A stretch of 64,000 nt of DNA from Trichopria drosophilae (Eukaryota; Arthropoda; Insecta; Hymenoptera; Diapriidae): positions 63,751,501-63,815,500 of the forward strand of contig CM059584.1 of assembly GCA_030407085.1 (NCBI GenBank), given 5' to 3'. A program made the translations under genes and the position numbers. The first letter of the stretch is position 1. Each line of letters begins with the position of its first letter. The notes beneath the pieces were generated by a model that saw nothing but the letters and a program-made list of their open reading frames with translations, was not told the origin of the DNA and ran no database searches. This document shows positions 10,708 through 21,346 of this stretch, in pieces.

Positions 10708-11327
10708 ACATAGTCCGAAGTAAAGCTAACTTTCTACGATGGTCCGCGGGAGAGTACGCAAAGATAGTTAGGTCGTCAGCGTAGAGCAACAACACCAGGT
10801 CCAGACTAAGCGAAACATCCACTCCACGCGCGCCCCTCGCACGGAAGAACGCCACAATATAGGACAGATATAATATAAAAAGCAGGGGACTGAGGATTTC
10901 TTCTTGGAGTACCCCTCTCGTTACCTTAAAATCGGACGTCGCAGAGTTACCCGCTTGTAACCGCACCGAAGCCGACTGGTAAAGAGCGGCGAGGACTCTT
11001 ACAAATTTCGCGCTTACGCCGAATCCAAGGAGCTTCCGCCAGAGAAGTGCGTGGGGGACTGAATCAAAGGCACTTTTGAAGTCCACAAAAAGTCCAAATA
11101 TTTTTGACTTGGGGCGTCTAAGCATGATCTGAATAGTAGCGAGGAGCGAGAAGATACAATCCTCTGCGCTCCTCCCAGACCGAAACCCGAACTGCTCCTC
11201 TGGTAGCAGATCTCTTGCGGAAGCCCATTCAGACAGACGTTTACATAAGATCTGGGAAAAAATTTTGGACAAAGCGTTGGTCATTGCGATTAATCTGTAA
11301 TTCGCTGGGTTATCTCGCGCGCCTTTT
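10685..11327 (-). pseudogene. LINE ORF2, reverse-transcriptase palm
   Basis: Motifs in order: KKGARDNPANYRLIA, LPEEQFGFRSGRS, GLFVDFKSAFDSV (first catalytic D), RGVLQEEILSPLLF and LLLYADDLTIFA (the YADD box). The usual G in VLQGEILSP is E here. These motifs identify a LINE RT that would copy its own RNA by target-primed reverse transcription. Frameshifts at both ends join it to neighbouring segments of the same ORF2. Confidence 0.92.
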
Positions 11328-12077
11328 TTAAAAAGCGGAAATAATGTAGCCTGAGCCCGCAGAAAACGTGTCTGCCGAAAAAATTCTTTTGAAAAGTTGG
11401 AGAAGACGGGAAAGCCATGTATCGTCTAGAAGTTTAAAGAGTTCGGCGGGTAACTCGTCGGGACCGATGGCTTTTCCCCCCTTCAACACCGTAATACTAT
11501 CCTTAAGCTCCGTCAGGGTGAGCGGCGAGTCCAGGCTGGGGTCGAATGTGCCATAGAACGTCTCTGTAAAGTAATCTTCTCGGGGAAAAATCTCCGAGAA
11601 GTATGCACCCCAGGCCTCCCCAGAGACCCGCATACCCGGGACGGGCTTTTTCCGGAATTGATGACACGCTTTCCAAAAGTCCGCTGAATTCCGGACCGCC
11701 GCGAACTTTTCTGAGATCATAGAAATATAACGAAGTTTTTTCCGTTTCAGTGTATCTATATAAACTCTTTTCGCGGAATTAAAAGCAAGCGTCGATTTTG
11801 CGCTATATGCGTTTCTACGCATCTGGTGCAGAGAACGGCGGAAAACATGCCTTGCAGAGGCGCATTCCCCATCAAACCAGGCCTTCAATGTACCAAAATA
11901 CTCCCGCGCATTACACGAAACGGTTCGCAAAACTATGCCTGCACTTATCACCGCTGCGCGAATGGTTTCGACGAAACGCTCATAAGCAATATCTACAGAC
12001 TCAGATTCCTCCGACGGAGAGGCAATCAAAGAACGACTTAAAACATTTTGAAAGTCACGCACCCTGTCATTCGACAA
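11328..12077 (-). pseudogene. LINE ORF2, linker and RT N-terminus
   Basis: This frame links endonuclease to RT: a basic helical linker (WFDGECASARHVFRRSLHQM), then LTELKDSITVLKGGKAIGPD, the RT motif 0/1 with the conserved GPDELPAE turn. It ends at a frameshift near 11330, after which the next segment continues the RT. Confidence 0.85.
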
Positions 12078-12129
12078 TGAATATCTTATTTTTACACGGC
12101 GTTCTGGCTGAGCAGTGATTATGACGCGA

Positions 12130-12690
12130 TCACAAAAAAAGTGATAAAATTACCGGGAGATGATCCGACCCGTGGAGGTCAGTATCCATTTGAAGGTGAG
12201 CAACAGAAGCCAAGTGTGGGGCAGAAACCCATATAAGATCGACGACGCTGAATCCTCTCTGTCTGAGGAAAGTAAAATGTGCTGGGATGTCGCCAGGGCA
12301 ACGGCCGTTTAAAAGTAAAAAATTATTTGATTGCACAAACTCAGATAAGAGAGAACCGCGACTAGTATAAAGTTCATCGTGTGATCTCCGCGACTTGTAT
12401 AGTGACGAGCCTTCGAAAATTTGCCCAAAATCATTGTAAGAATCCGACGGGCCGACCCTGCAGTTAAAGTCACCGCCCAATACAACAATACATTCTGTAT
12501 ACCGGGCATTCAGGGCATCAACTACCGATTGGAGAGATAGAAGCTGAGAAGTTAAGTCAGAGTTGGGTGGAAAATAAAAAGAGCCGATTATTACGAGGGG
12601 CAGATCTTCCAGCGCTATTTGACGTGCGAGTTGCCGAGAAAGATCTTTGTTCGCGTGAGGGACCGTCGCAAATAGTTGTGAAGTCTTGGT
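12130..12690 (-). pseudogene. LINE ORF2, C-terminal two thirds of an APE-type endonuclease
   Basis: The minus frame reads IGSFYFPPNSD, ECIVLGGDFNCRVG (catalytic D/N), VVDLIWVSAP and HGSDHLPVILSL (the final S-D-H). The N-terminal part that should carry the first Asn and the catalytic Glu is missing: upstream sequence runs straight into the ORF1 frame after a stop near 12700. The endonuclease is therefore truncated by an internal deletion, and the element could not nick DNA on its own. Confidence 0.8.
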
Positions 12691-13675
12691 CTACTTCCGA
12701 CCATTTTCGCCACACGTTATCTACGGCGATCAGATCGCCCTTTTGTTTAAAAGACACACCCTTACCACCAGCGGCACGGCGCGCTTCCCTGGCCTTGAAA
12801 GCGATAAAACGTTCCTTGTCGGAGTAGTCCGCGTTTATAAAAATCGTCATATTTTTAAGGGCGAATTTCTTTGACGATAAGATCGTGAATTTATCCTCTT
12901 CCAAAGATAATTCTGCTAAGATGGCCAGGGGATGAGTCCGGATTGTTCTCGCCGAAACTACAGAACCCGACAAAGAAAATTGGGCGGCTAAAAAGTTTTG
13001 AACTTCAGTCTTCAGGGGAGCTGGGCCAGGTTGAAATCCAGTTAAAATGATATTTTTCCTTTTCAACATTTTTTCTTGTGCCTCCAGCTTGGCAGCCATC
13101 GTTTTAATTAATTGCTCATGCGAAGTAATTTTCTCCTCATGTGAGGTAATTTTCTTCTGAAGCTCTACAATGTGTGAGGAGAAATCGGAGCGCATATCAT
13201 CAATTGTAGTCTGAACCGCCGCTATATCCTTAGTGCATTGGTCAATGCCGGGTTGCAATGCCATAGAAACTTTGGCCGCAACGTTCTTCTCAGATTCTCT
13301 GATTGCCGCCAACAGAGATTTTTGCAGAAGTTCCAGGTTGGCTTGCGTAATTTGAACAGTCTCCATGGTTTGCGCTGGAACAGCTGAAGAATCTACTGAA
13401 GAAGGCGAAAACTTGCGACGTCTTGGAACGTGTGGAGAAATCGAAACGTCGTCGACTGACAGGCAGTCGCGCTTACGTTTCGAAAAACCAAAGTCCTCAA
13501 GAAAGCTACAGTTGTTTGTTCTATACGAAAGCCACTTAGAAGCAGTAGAAGGGCGACCTGGTAGGATCGGGGGTCTTAGCAGCGGTACGGACTGCTCCTC
13601 CTTTCCGCCAATGCAAGGGCTGCCGGGCGTACCAAATAGTTGCGGCTGATTAGAGGACACGTTTTCGTCCGACAT
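12557..13675 (-). CDS. LINE ORF1 protein (coiled coil + RRM-like), 3' end frame-shifted
   Basis: The open frame of 372 codons starts MSDENVSSNQPQLFG. Residues about 110-205 contain heptad-rich helices (IVELQKKITSHEEKITSHEQ), a likely coiled coil. Then comes NIILTGFQPGPAPLKTEVQN and ALKNMTIFINADYSDKERF, resembling the RRM/C-terminal fold of L1-type ORF1 proteins, which bind element RNA as trimers. The last ~20 codons overlap the ORF2 endonuclease in another frame, so the natural C-terminus has probably been lost through the same deletion. Confidence 0.75.
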   Translation of the reverse strand: MSDENVSSNQPQLFGTPGSPCIGGKEEQSVPLLRPPILPGRPSTASKWLSYRTNNCSFLEDFGFSKRKRDCLSVDDVSISPHVPRRRKFSPSSVDSSAVPAQTMETVQITQANLELLQKSLLAAIRESEKNVAAKVSMALQPGIDQCTKDIAAVQTTIDDMRSDFSSHIVELQKKITSHEEKITSHEQLIKTMAAKLEAQEKMLKRKNIILTGFQPGPAPLKTEVQNFLAAQFSLSGSVVSARTIRTHPLAILAELSLEEDKFTILSSKKFALKNMTIFINADYSDKERFIAFKAREARRAAGGKGVSFKQKGDLIAVDNVWRKWSEVDQDFTTICDGPSREQRSFSATRTSNSAGRSAPRNNRLFLFSTQL

Positions 13676-14403
13676 GTGCTGAAGTCACTAGGCCGAGAGA
13701 TGCTGCCGCCTCGTAACAGACTCAAGAATGAGTGCTGAACAAGGACAACACACGAACGAAGACGAAGACAGCGCGTGCGCAAGGCGACGACTAGAGGGCG
13801 CAACTATGTATGTGGAGCGCTCTGAGTAAGTGGTGGGCCACACACATGGAAAGCACAAACACACCGATATGCAAGCAAATCACATCCAAGAGGCAAGGGG
13901 CATCCGAAGAGAATTCCACAGCTATGTAATATTGACAGCACTATTTAGATTAATGATGCAGAACGCGTAAGATCCTCTTGGTTAAAAGATAATTAAAGTC
14001 AAAAAAACAGCCTCGTTGTGGACGATAAGTCGATCCTGCGAGAGACAGGGCATCAGTTTCCGGCGCAATGCACTTACATAAAGTTGACAGTTCATAGAAG
14101 TGTTCTGTTCATTGGCTCGCCGCAACTATTTCAAATCCTGTCACGTCATCAAAAGAGCCGGTGAGCAAACTGCGGTGCAACTGACGTTTCGGCAATTATC
14201 GATGAACTTAAAAGATTTCGATTGCACCGGAGTGATGACTCGGACACTCAAAATCTCTCTGTAGATACAATCCGAGCCTCTCCGGGGACTTGTCACTGCA
14301 AATTCAACTCCCAAAAAAGAGATTTAGACGGTTAAACTTAATCGTAAATTCGGAGCGAAGAAAAGCACGTCTGTACGACTTACCGTCACTATTAGAACTT
14401 CTA
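13676..14403 (-). other. 5' UTR of the LINE
   Basis: The sequence between the ORF1 start and the 9-bp TSD at 14404 has no ORF of note and fits the 5' leader of the minus-strand element. The exact 5' end is set by the TSD. Confidence 0.6.
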
Positions 14404-14680
14404 ATTTCAGTATTTACAAACAAAATTCTCAAGGCTCAGCGAAGCAAAATTGAAAGTTTTTTTATTGGCCCGCAAATTCGCGATCTTTTTAAAGATTTCG
14501 AAAATATTTTTAAAGGAATTGAGTAAAAGGCGTTGATTTCTTTTGGTTTGGTAGCGACGAAGTTCCTGGCAATGAAAGATTCAAGGATTATACAACATTA
14601 ATCGACAAAATGTTAAGAGATTACCAGAAACTAGGCTGTAACATGTCTCTAAAAATTAATTTTCTCTACTCTCACTTCCA
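14404..14680 (+). pseudogene. arthropod transposon-type ORF (FLCEWDSRA family), continuation
   Basis: Resumes directly after the LINE. The frame FQYLQTKFSRLSEAK joins the DKNSSGFQ end at 6435. A lost A then shifts it to SKIESFFIGPQIRDLFKDFE, and later MLRDYQKLGCNMSLKINFLY matches the same family. It is cut again near 14681 by LTR-like sequence. Positions 14404-14412 are the right TSD copy. Confidence 0.75.
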
Positions 14681-15540
14681 GTTTCCGCCCCTCCAGGAGG
14701 AGGGTTGGGTTGTACAGGAGCGCGCCTCCACCCGGTCGCCCCCACTGGTTGTGCCGCAGTGCGCCTCCAAAGTTCCCGAGGAACGGGCCTCGGCCACTGC
14801 CGCCGACCGCTCTTTTTCTTGTCTCTCTCCCACCAGCGACATCGAGACCGAGACGAGTCATGGACGAACGAAGCATTTTTCAGCGTTCCGTGTCGTCCTC
14901 TCCCACCACGAAGGCCCTGAAAACGGTGCTCGTCGACACCCCGACGAGTAAGCTCCCACGAAGGAGCCTGACGTCGCACCCCTCTCGAGCGCGGGTCGCT
15001 CGAGTGCGCACGCGCCGGCTCGACGGCACACCAGTCTCTCACGAGAAGAGTACCTCGTCCTTTTGCGCCCCGTGCAATTATCGAAGTTTTCAACCGCAGA
15101 GTATCGTGATAGCCGTGCAAACCCAAGAAGAAGAGGACCGAACCCGAGTGACCCCGGTGCCAGCTAGCGCGGACGCCACCCCGGACCCCAGGTGCCGGAC
15201 CGTCAAGCGACGCAACCGGAAGCCGTTTACCCCGGAAGCATCAACTGTAAGTAGGCCAAATTTCACTGAAACCGATCCACATCGTATCCCACGGAAAAGT
15301 GAACCGTCCGCGAGTGTCAATTTTCTGTTTTCCCGGTCTTTTCCCAAGAAGTTCCGCCGTCGCGTGACTTCGAACCCGCGAAACGTGTGCCCGGTCATCG
15401 CGTCGCGAGTGTTGTAAAAATAGTAAAACCGTGAGTTATTCGTAAATAATCATTTACGTCTTTTATTTTTTTGAAAGCCGTACTCGTCGGAGTAATTTAT
15501 TTCGCACCCCTCCCCTCCGAAACCAGCAAGAAAACAGTTA
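14681..15540 (+). repeat. LTR-like repeat, left copy
   Basis: Direct repeat of 25480-26050. Shared landmarks are CGCCCCTCCAGGAGGAGGGT at the start, GTTCCGCCGTCGCGT and GGTCATCGCGTCGCGAGTGT in the middle, and TTATTCGTAAATAA followed by a T-rich tract near the end. This copy is about 290 bp longer because of a central indel (about 14950-15245). I interpret it as the 5' LTR of the gag-bearing element at 22265-24420. Long GC-rich open frames within it are not genes. Confidence 0.65.
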
Positions 15541-16565
15541 TAAATGGCATCCCTGGTCGGAAAGTCAAAATAGTCTTACCAACGAAATTCAAAAGTTAAT
15601 TTCCTTTTCTAGTAGAAGTCGTTACGAGTTCGACGGAACTCGCCGGGAATTTTCGTGTCGGGTACATTTTCGTGCTTTGTAGCTCCGCGTCCCCTAAGTG
15701 CCCTTGCAGTGGGAATAATTTCGAGTTTGAAAATTAATATTTTTGGAAAGTGGTTGCAACGGTCGAGCACTTGTGTTCGTATTTGAAAACAAATACGAAA
15801 ACAAGTTGCAAGTGAATAAGTTGGCCCGGTAATATCGAGGTGTTGGTAAACACCCGCCCTGCCGTCCCGAGCCGTTAGAAAAAAATAAAGTTCAAAAAAT
15901 TAACGGACATATATTCCGTCGCATGTTCCAATTGAAATGAATGTTTACAGCCCTGTAACGAAAACTTTTAATTGGATTTCGCTTCCTTTGAATAGATAAG
16001 TTTTCGAACTATGCGTATTTAATTTTATATTATATTATATTTATATTTATAATTAATTAATTCGCTATGCGTAATTAATTTTAATTCTAGTGTGTTACAA
16101 AAATTCACATCCTGGATAAATCCCTATAATTAGGTATACGTTAATTGAATAAATTTGCAGTTTTTTTCTGTTTTTGTTGTGTGTTTTAAAATCGAAGTAT
16201 TAATTGAGTTTAATTTGAACAGTTAAATTCCGGTAACAGATTTTCGAATTTTCATAAGAGACTGAAAATTTTGAATTTGCTTCCCACTTATGATTTTTTT
16301 TTTTTTGAGAATTGAAATTTAACTATTTTTGGATTTGGTTTTGTCCTAATGACTGAGTAACAAAGTGCAAATAATAAAATAAACATTTTTTTATTAAATT
16401 CAATTGAAAGTAATTTTCTTTGTTTTGAAAAGTAGTTAACGATTTTCGGGATTTCCAGGTATAGGATTCCCCTCCCCCCAACCCAGGAAACCAAGAGTAA
16501 TACGCAGCATTTGCGTTAAGAAAAATTCTTTTAAAATTATCATACTATGCCATTATATATATATA
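15541..16565. other. probable 5' untranslated region of the LTR element
   Basis: AT-rich, no coding potential. TGGCATCCCTGGTCGG at 15544-15559, just after the LTR-like repeat, begins with TGG as a primer-binding site would, but I cannot assign a tRNA. Ends in a (TA)n stretch at the palindrome boundary. Confidence 0.35.
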
Positions 16566-17039
16566 CCGTGTGGATGCGAGAAAACCGCACATAGGGGAAC
16601 CCATGTATAGCCGACAGCCAATGAGATGCGAGCTTTAGCTTTCGTCGTGCGGGAATTGACCAATGGCAACGAAGTGCTACCGACTTGCTAGTTGCTATAC
16701 CCATGACCATGAAGTGGAGGTTAGGCAGATGGCTGTCACGTTTGACGTTTTTATTATTTATTTTATTTTCTATTATTCTAAAGTTATTTTCGCGTTTTAA
16801 AGTAATTTTCGGTCACCATCAACTCTCGCAGTCACAAGAATGTGACTACAGAACTTCCATTACTAATTGTAGGTCAGTAAATTTTACATTTTAATACCAA
16901 AACACTGTTTTATTATTATGCAAAATTTTACAGTTTTGGATGTTTGTGTTTCAGAAGCAGGTTTTTCTGAATAAAGGAGAATCCATCAGATAAGTATACA
17001 TTTTCATGATTTTCATCGTGTTTTGAAAGGTATGATTCT

Positions 17040-17420
17040 TTGGGGAGTATTTTTAATTCTTTTAGGTTACTCTCAAGAAGAAGCGAGGCAAGGTTTCGAG
17101 TCTCAGAGTCACAACGTAGATATCGGACACTTCTAAATTTGGAAAAAGATTTGCTTGCACGCGAAGGAAATCAAGCTGTTTGTTTTGCCCAAGGTCCATC
17201 GCTAAGAATCTTTTCGGGGAGCAATTCTTTTGACGCCCCTCAAGCCAAGGCAGGAAACTGATGCTGAGGACATTCCAACTCATTCATTTCTACAAGTAAA
17301 AAACCCTGCTGGATTCCTAGCACCATGTAACCTACAATTGTGGTGCCAAAAAAAAAAGGAAACGTTTCGTCACAGGTGTTTCAGTTCGGTCATACGAGTC
17401 CTTAATATAGGCTCGTAAAA
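17040..17420 (+). pseudogene. arm-borne ORF (left copy, frame-shifted)
   Basis: Counterpart of the 109-codon ORF at 20541-20870. It reads RRYRTLLNLEKDLLAREGNQ, then shifts frame near 17225. Points the opposite way to the transposase remnant in the same arm. Not recognised; the differences from the right copy are mostly amino-acid changing, so it is not under obvious constraint. Confidence 0.45.
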
Positions 17421-17904
17421 TTTTGTGTAATTGTGTAGTGAAGTGAATGAGAAATAAATAAATATTTAAATAAATTGTAGGCGAAAATTATTAAAAAATA
17501 ACAACAAACAAGTGTTTGTGACATAAGTAACATTTCATTGTGCAGTCATATTTTTTCTTCGCACTTGCGTTTAATTTTGCACTCCATTTATATTTTCAGT
17601 TTGTTTACCAAGTGCGTCATGATTCCTACAATTGAAGAGAACACGGGAAAAGCAAAATAAAAGTAAACAGTAAAGATGGACAAGCTTCGCTTTTTCCTCA
17701 TATACCATTCAATTCTGCATTCTTAAAAGGGTAAATGAATTTTGAAGTCCCATGTTCATTTTTTCAAAATATGTTTAATTCACAAAATTTACTTTAATAA
17801 TAAATATAAAAATAAAACAAATAGAAATGTAACGTAAATATAACATATTAATTAAAACATTTCTAATTTAAAAATTGCTCGAAATGAAGTCCGTATGCAG
17901 TAGA

Positions 17905-18180
17905 TCAATAGCCCAAGCGGTCATAAAATTCGTCTTGAGATTTTATTAGAATGTCTGCAGTAATTCTTTGTATTATTGCAATTATTAGGTCCCGCAATTC
18001 AATTGCAGTGTGGACAAAGGGGCCTCTGTAGAGCTCATTTTTTACGTGCCCCCAGAGAAAGAAGTCCAGGGGTGCAGACCAAAACAACCCACCCAGCGTC
18101 CTGGGTAATTTGTATTAAGGTGCGCAGTCACCTGTCGGACACCGTGTGGGGGTGCACCGTCCTGTTGAAACCAGACTAGT
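17905..18180 (-). pseudogene. DD41D transposase C-terminus (left arm)
   Basis: The minus frame ends with PLDFFLWGHVKNELYRGPF and IIQRITADILIKSQDEFYDR. Upstream in other frames come the QQDGAPPH-like box and the PERWVGR region. With the right-arm copy, this gives D-to-D spacing of 41 residues, the DD41D signature. It lies between the spacer-borne N-terminal half and the left TIR. Confidence 0.8.
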
Positions 18181-18490
18181 TCTTGTGTCTAAAATAAAGG
18201 TAACAATAATATGGTTAATATTATACATTATCTAATACAATTATGAAAATTAATTTATTTTTGCCCTCGCCTCTTGTTCTAAATTTTTTAGTGTTGGCGT
18301 AACAATTTCTTCCATCATTTGCAAATATGTTTCTTCATTTACATTTTCTTTGATAAATATTCGATTAAGACAATATAATGTTTTATATCTATTTTTTTTT
18401 AATTTTGCACTGTTCCAGCCCTCGAATTATCCGATTTGTCTAATTGAAATTTGTGAACAAGTGGCTATTAAGTAACCAAAGGAATTAGCA

Positions 18491-19114
18491 GTGTAACAAT
18501 TTCTTCCAACATTTGAAAATATAATTCGCCATTCATATTATCTTCGATAAATATTGGGCCAATTATTTTCTCGCCAATAATTCCAGCCCAAACTTGTACC
18601 TTGATTTTGTACTGAGTATGTACTTCCAACAGCTCCCTTGAATTGTCGCTTGCCCAGTACCGATAATTTTGTCGGTTTGGAGACGCCCTGACATAAAAAA
18701 TTGACTCATCTGAGAAACAGATGTTTCTTAAAATCTGTGGATTAACGTTAATTAAATCTGTCATCCGTTCGCAAAAGATAATACGTTCCATACTATCGCT
18801 AGGCATTAACTCCTGGTGTCTATGTGGCTTGTATGGCTTATAGCCATTTATTTTTAAAATTTTGCACACTGTCCGGTGACAGCAGTCCAATTGTTGGGCA
18901 ATTTTCCTCGAGGAAATATTTGGATCTTCTTCCACTTATGTGACCCGCCAACACAGCAAGTCGTTTTAAAATCATTTACGATTTTGTTTATAGTCGATGT
19001 GGAAGGAAGTGGCATATCTTCATTTTCTGCTCCAAAATGGTCCCTTGTTTCCCGTAAACTTAATCCTTGGTAATACCGTTCTACCATTTTTATTTTTTCT
19101 TGAACAGAATACAT
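18491..19114 (-). pseudogene. DD41D-type transposase N-terminal half in the palindrome spacer
   Basis: Starts MYSVQEKIKMVERYYQGLS (DNA-binding helix region), with a frameshift near 18940. It then reads NISSRKIAQQLDCCHRTVCK, ICFSDESIFYVRASPNRQNY (first catalytic D), VQVWAGIIGEKIIGPIFIED and YFQMLEEIVTLLIP. The frame stops at the arm junction. A second, diverged version of the FI-x-x-N-x-N-x-E-x-Y-x-Q-M segment exists in each arm, so the spacer and arms come from related but different copies. Confidence 0.85.
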
Positions 19115-19740
19115 TTTGTATCTCTTACTAACAATCGCGAATTTAAGAATTGTTTAAGACAAATTAACTTTTGAAATTGTTGTTTAGGAATGCCTGAAAT
19201 TTAAAATTGCCGTGTATGTACGCGAGAAATCTGATTCGTGTATAATATCGCGCGAAATTTGATTGGTGTATAAAAACGCGCGAAATTTAAAACCAATTTC
19301 TAAATGTCTGCGAAATTTTTAAATTAACACAGAATTAAAATGGGGTATTATGGTGACAGGAAAAATAAAAATAATTAAGTAGTATTGCACAGGATTGAAT
19401 TTACAGCAAAAAAAGGACTATTTTGGAATGAAGACCTGCTAATTCCTTTGGTTACTTAATAGCCACTTGTTCACAAATTTCAATTAGACAAATTGGATAA
19501 TTCGAGGGCTGGAACAGTGCAAAATTTAAAAAAAAAATAGATATAAAACATTATATTGTCTTAATCGAATATTTATCAAAGAAAATGTAAATGAAGAAAC
19601 ATATTTGCAAATGATGGAAAAAATTGTCACGCTAACACTAAAAAATTTAGAACAAGAGGCGAGGGCAAAAATAAATTAATTTTCATAATTGTATTAGATA
19701 ATGTATAATATTAACCATATTATTGTTACCTTTATTTTAG

Positions 19741-20051
19741 ACACAAGAACTAGTCTGGTTTCAACAGGACGGTGCACCCCCACACGGTGTCCGACAGGTA
19801 ACTGCGCACCTTAATGCAAATTGCCCAGAACGCTGGGTGGGTCGTTACGGTCCAATGAAGTGGCCTGCACGGTCTCCAGACCTCGTATCGCAGTTTTTGT
19901 CCACACCGCAGGTGAATTGCGGGACCGAATAATTGCAATAATACAAAGAATTACTGCAGACATGCTAATAAAATCGCAAGACGAATTTTATGACCGCTTG
20001 GGCTATTGCTCTGCTGCTAACGGACTTCATTTCGAGCAATTTTTAAATTAG
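19741..20051 (+). pseudogene. DD41D transposase C-terminus (right arm)
   Basis: Reads TQELVWFQQDGAPPHGVRQV, ERWVGRYGPMKWPARSPDL, then after a deletion FVHTAGELRDRIIAIIQRI and ends LHFEQFLN before a stop at 20049-20051. The QQD and SPDL boxes are the second and third parts of the DDD catalytic site. The preceding TTATTTTAG at about 19732-19740 resembles a splice acceptor. Confidence 0.8.
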
Positions 20052-20540
20052 AAATGTTTTAATTAAAATGTTATATTTATGTTATATTTCTATTTGTTTT
20101 ATTTTTATATTTATTATTAAAGTTAATTTTGTAAATTAAACATATTTTCAAAAATGAACATGGGACTTCAAAATTCATTTACCCTTTTAAGAATGCAGAA
20201 TTGAATGGTATATGAGGAAAAAGCGAAGCTTGTGCATCTTTACTGTTTACTTTTATTTTGCTTTTCCCGTGTTCTCTTCAATTGTAGGCATCATGACGCA
20301 CTTTGTAAACTAACTGAAAATATAAATGGAGTGCAAAATTAAACGCAAGTGCGAAGAAAAGATATGACTGCACAATGAAATGTTACTTATGTCACAAACA
20401 CTTGTTTGTTGTTATTTTTTAATAATTTGCGCCTACAATTTATTTAAATATTTAATTATTACTCATTCACTTCACTACACAATTACACAAAATTTTACGA
20501 GCCTATATTAAGGACTCGTATGACCGAATTGAAACACCTG

Positions 20541-20870
20541 TCACGAAACGTTTTCTTTTTTTTGGCACCACAATTGTAGGTTACATGGTGCTAGGAACCC
20601 AGCAGGGTTTTTTACTTGTAGAAATGAATGAGTTGGAATGTCCTCAGCATCAGTTTCCTGACTCGGCTTGAGGGGCGTCAAAAGAATTGCTCCAGGAAAG
20701 ATTCTTAGCGATGGACCTTGGGCAAAAGAAACAGCTTGATTTCCTTCGCGTGCAAGCAAATCTTTTTCCAAATTTAGAAGTGTCCGATATCTACGTTGTG
20801 ACCCTGGGACTCGAAACCTTGCCTCGCTTCTTCTTGAGAGTGACCTAAAAGAATTAAAAATACTCCCCAA
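20541..20870 (-). CDS. unrecognised 109-codon ORF carried in the palindrome arm
   Basis: Starts MGSIFNSFRSLSRRSEARFR and includes LNLEKDLLAREGNQAVSFAQ and FLQVKNPAGFLAPCNLQLWC. It is uninterrupted here but frame-shifted in the left arm. The sequence just before LSRRSEARF reads TTCTTTTAG in coding orientation, like a splice acceptor, so it may be a captured exon rather than a complete gene. It runs opposite to the transposase. I do not recognise the protein. Confidence 0.4.
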   Translation of the reverse strand: MGSIFNSFRSLSRRSEARFRVPGSQRRYRTLLNLEKDLLAREGNQAVSFAQGPSLRIFPGAILLTPLKPSQETDAEDIPTHSFLQVKNPAGFLAPCNLQLWCQKKENVS

Positions 20871-21346
20871 AGAATCATACCTTTCAAAACACGATGAAAA
20901 TCATGAAAATGTATACTTATCTGATGGATTCTCCTTTATTCAGAAAAACCTGCTTCTGAAACACAAACATCCAAAACTGTAAAATTTTGCATAATAATAA
21001 AACAGTGTTTTGGTATTAAAATGTAAAATTTACTGACCTACAATTAGTAATGGAAGTCCTGTAGTCATATTCTTGTGACTGCGAGAGTTGATGGTGACCG
21101 AAAATTACTTTAAAACGCGAAAATAACTATAGATTAATAGAAAATAAAATAAATAATAAAAACGTCAAACGTGACAGCCATCTGCCTAACCTCCACTTCA
21201 TGGTCATGGGTATAGCAACTAGCAAGTCGGTCGCACTTCGTTGCCATTGGTCAATTCCCGCACGACGAAAGCTAAAGCTCGCATCTCATTAGCTGTCGGC
21301 TATACATGGGTTCCCCTATGTGCGGTTCTCTCGCATCCACACGGTA

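Larger units (their letters stand above)
6436..14403 (-). mobile_element. non-LTR retrotransposon (ORF1 + EN/RT), interrupted by a mariner-like element
   Basis: A minus-strand LINE with its 3' end at 6436 and 5' end near 14403. The 3' tail is (AACT)n, seen as GTTAGTTAGTTAGTT at 6436-6450, rather than poly(A). It is flanked by a 9-bp TSD and contains ORF1 (12557-13675), a truncated endonuclease, an RT and a C-terminal zinc knuckle. Removing the DD41D insertion (6557-9538) leaves about 5.0 kb. Frameshifts and an apparent loss of the endonuclease N-terminus make it inactive. The clade is uncertain within the jockey/I/LOA-type lineages. Confidence 0.9.
16566..21344. mobile_element. 4.8-kb palindromic DD41D-type transposon derivative
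   Basis: Outer ends CCGTGTGGATGCGAGA and its complement are flanked by TA. Arms of about 1.9 kb (16566-18490 and 19437-21344) are near-identical inverted copies around a 946-bp spacer. Each arm carries the 3' half of a DD41D-like transposase plus a second ORF in the opposite orientation. The spacer holds the 5' half of a transposase. The arms differ by scattered substitutions and small indels. It is non-autonomous as it stands and sits inside the leader of the LTR element. Confidence 0.9.

Noticed and set aside
14710..15417. 235-codon ORF in the left LTR-like repeat
   Set aside because: GC-rich LTR sequence open in several frames on both strands. The right copy is interrupted and differs by a large indel.
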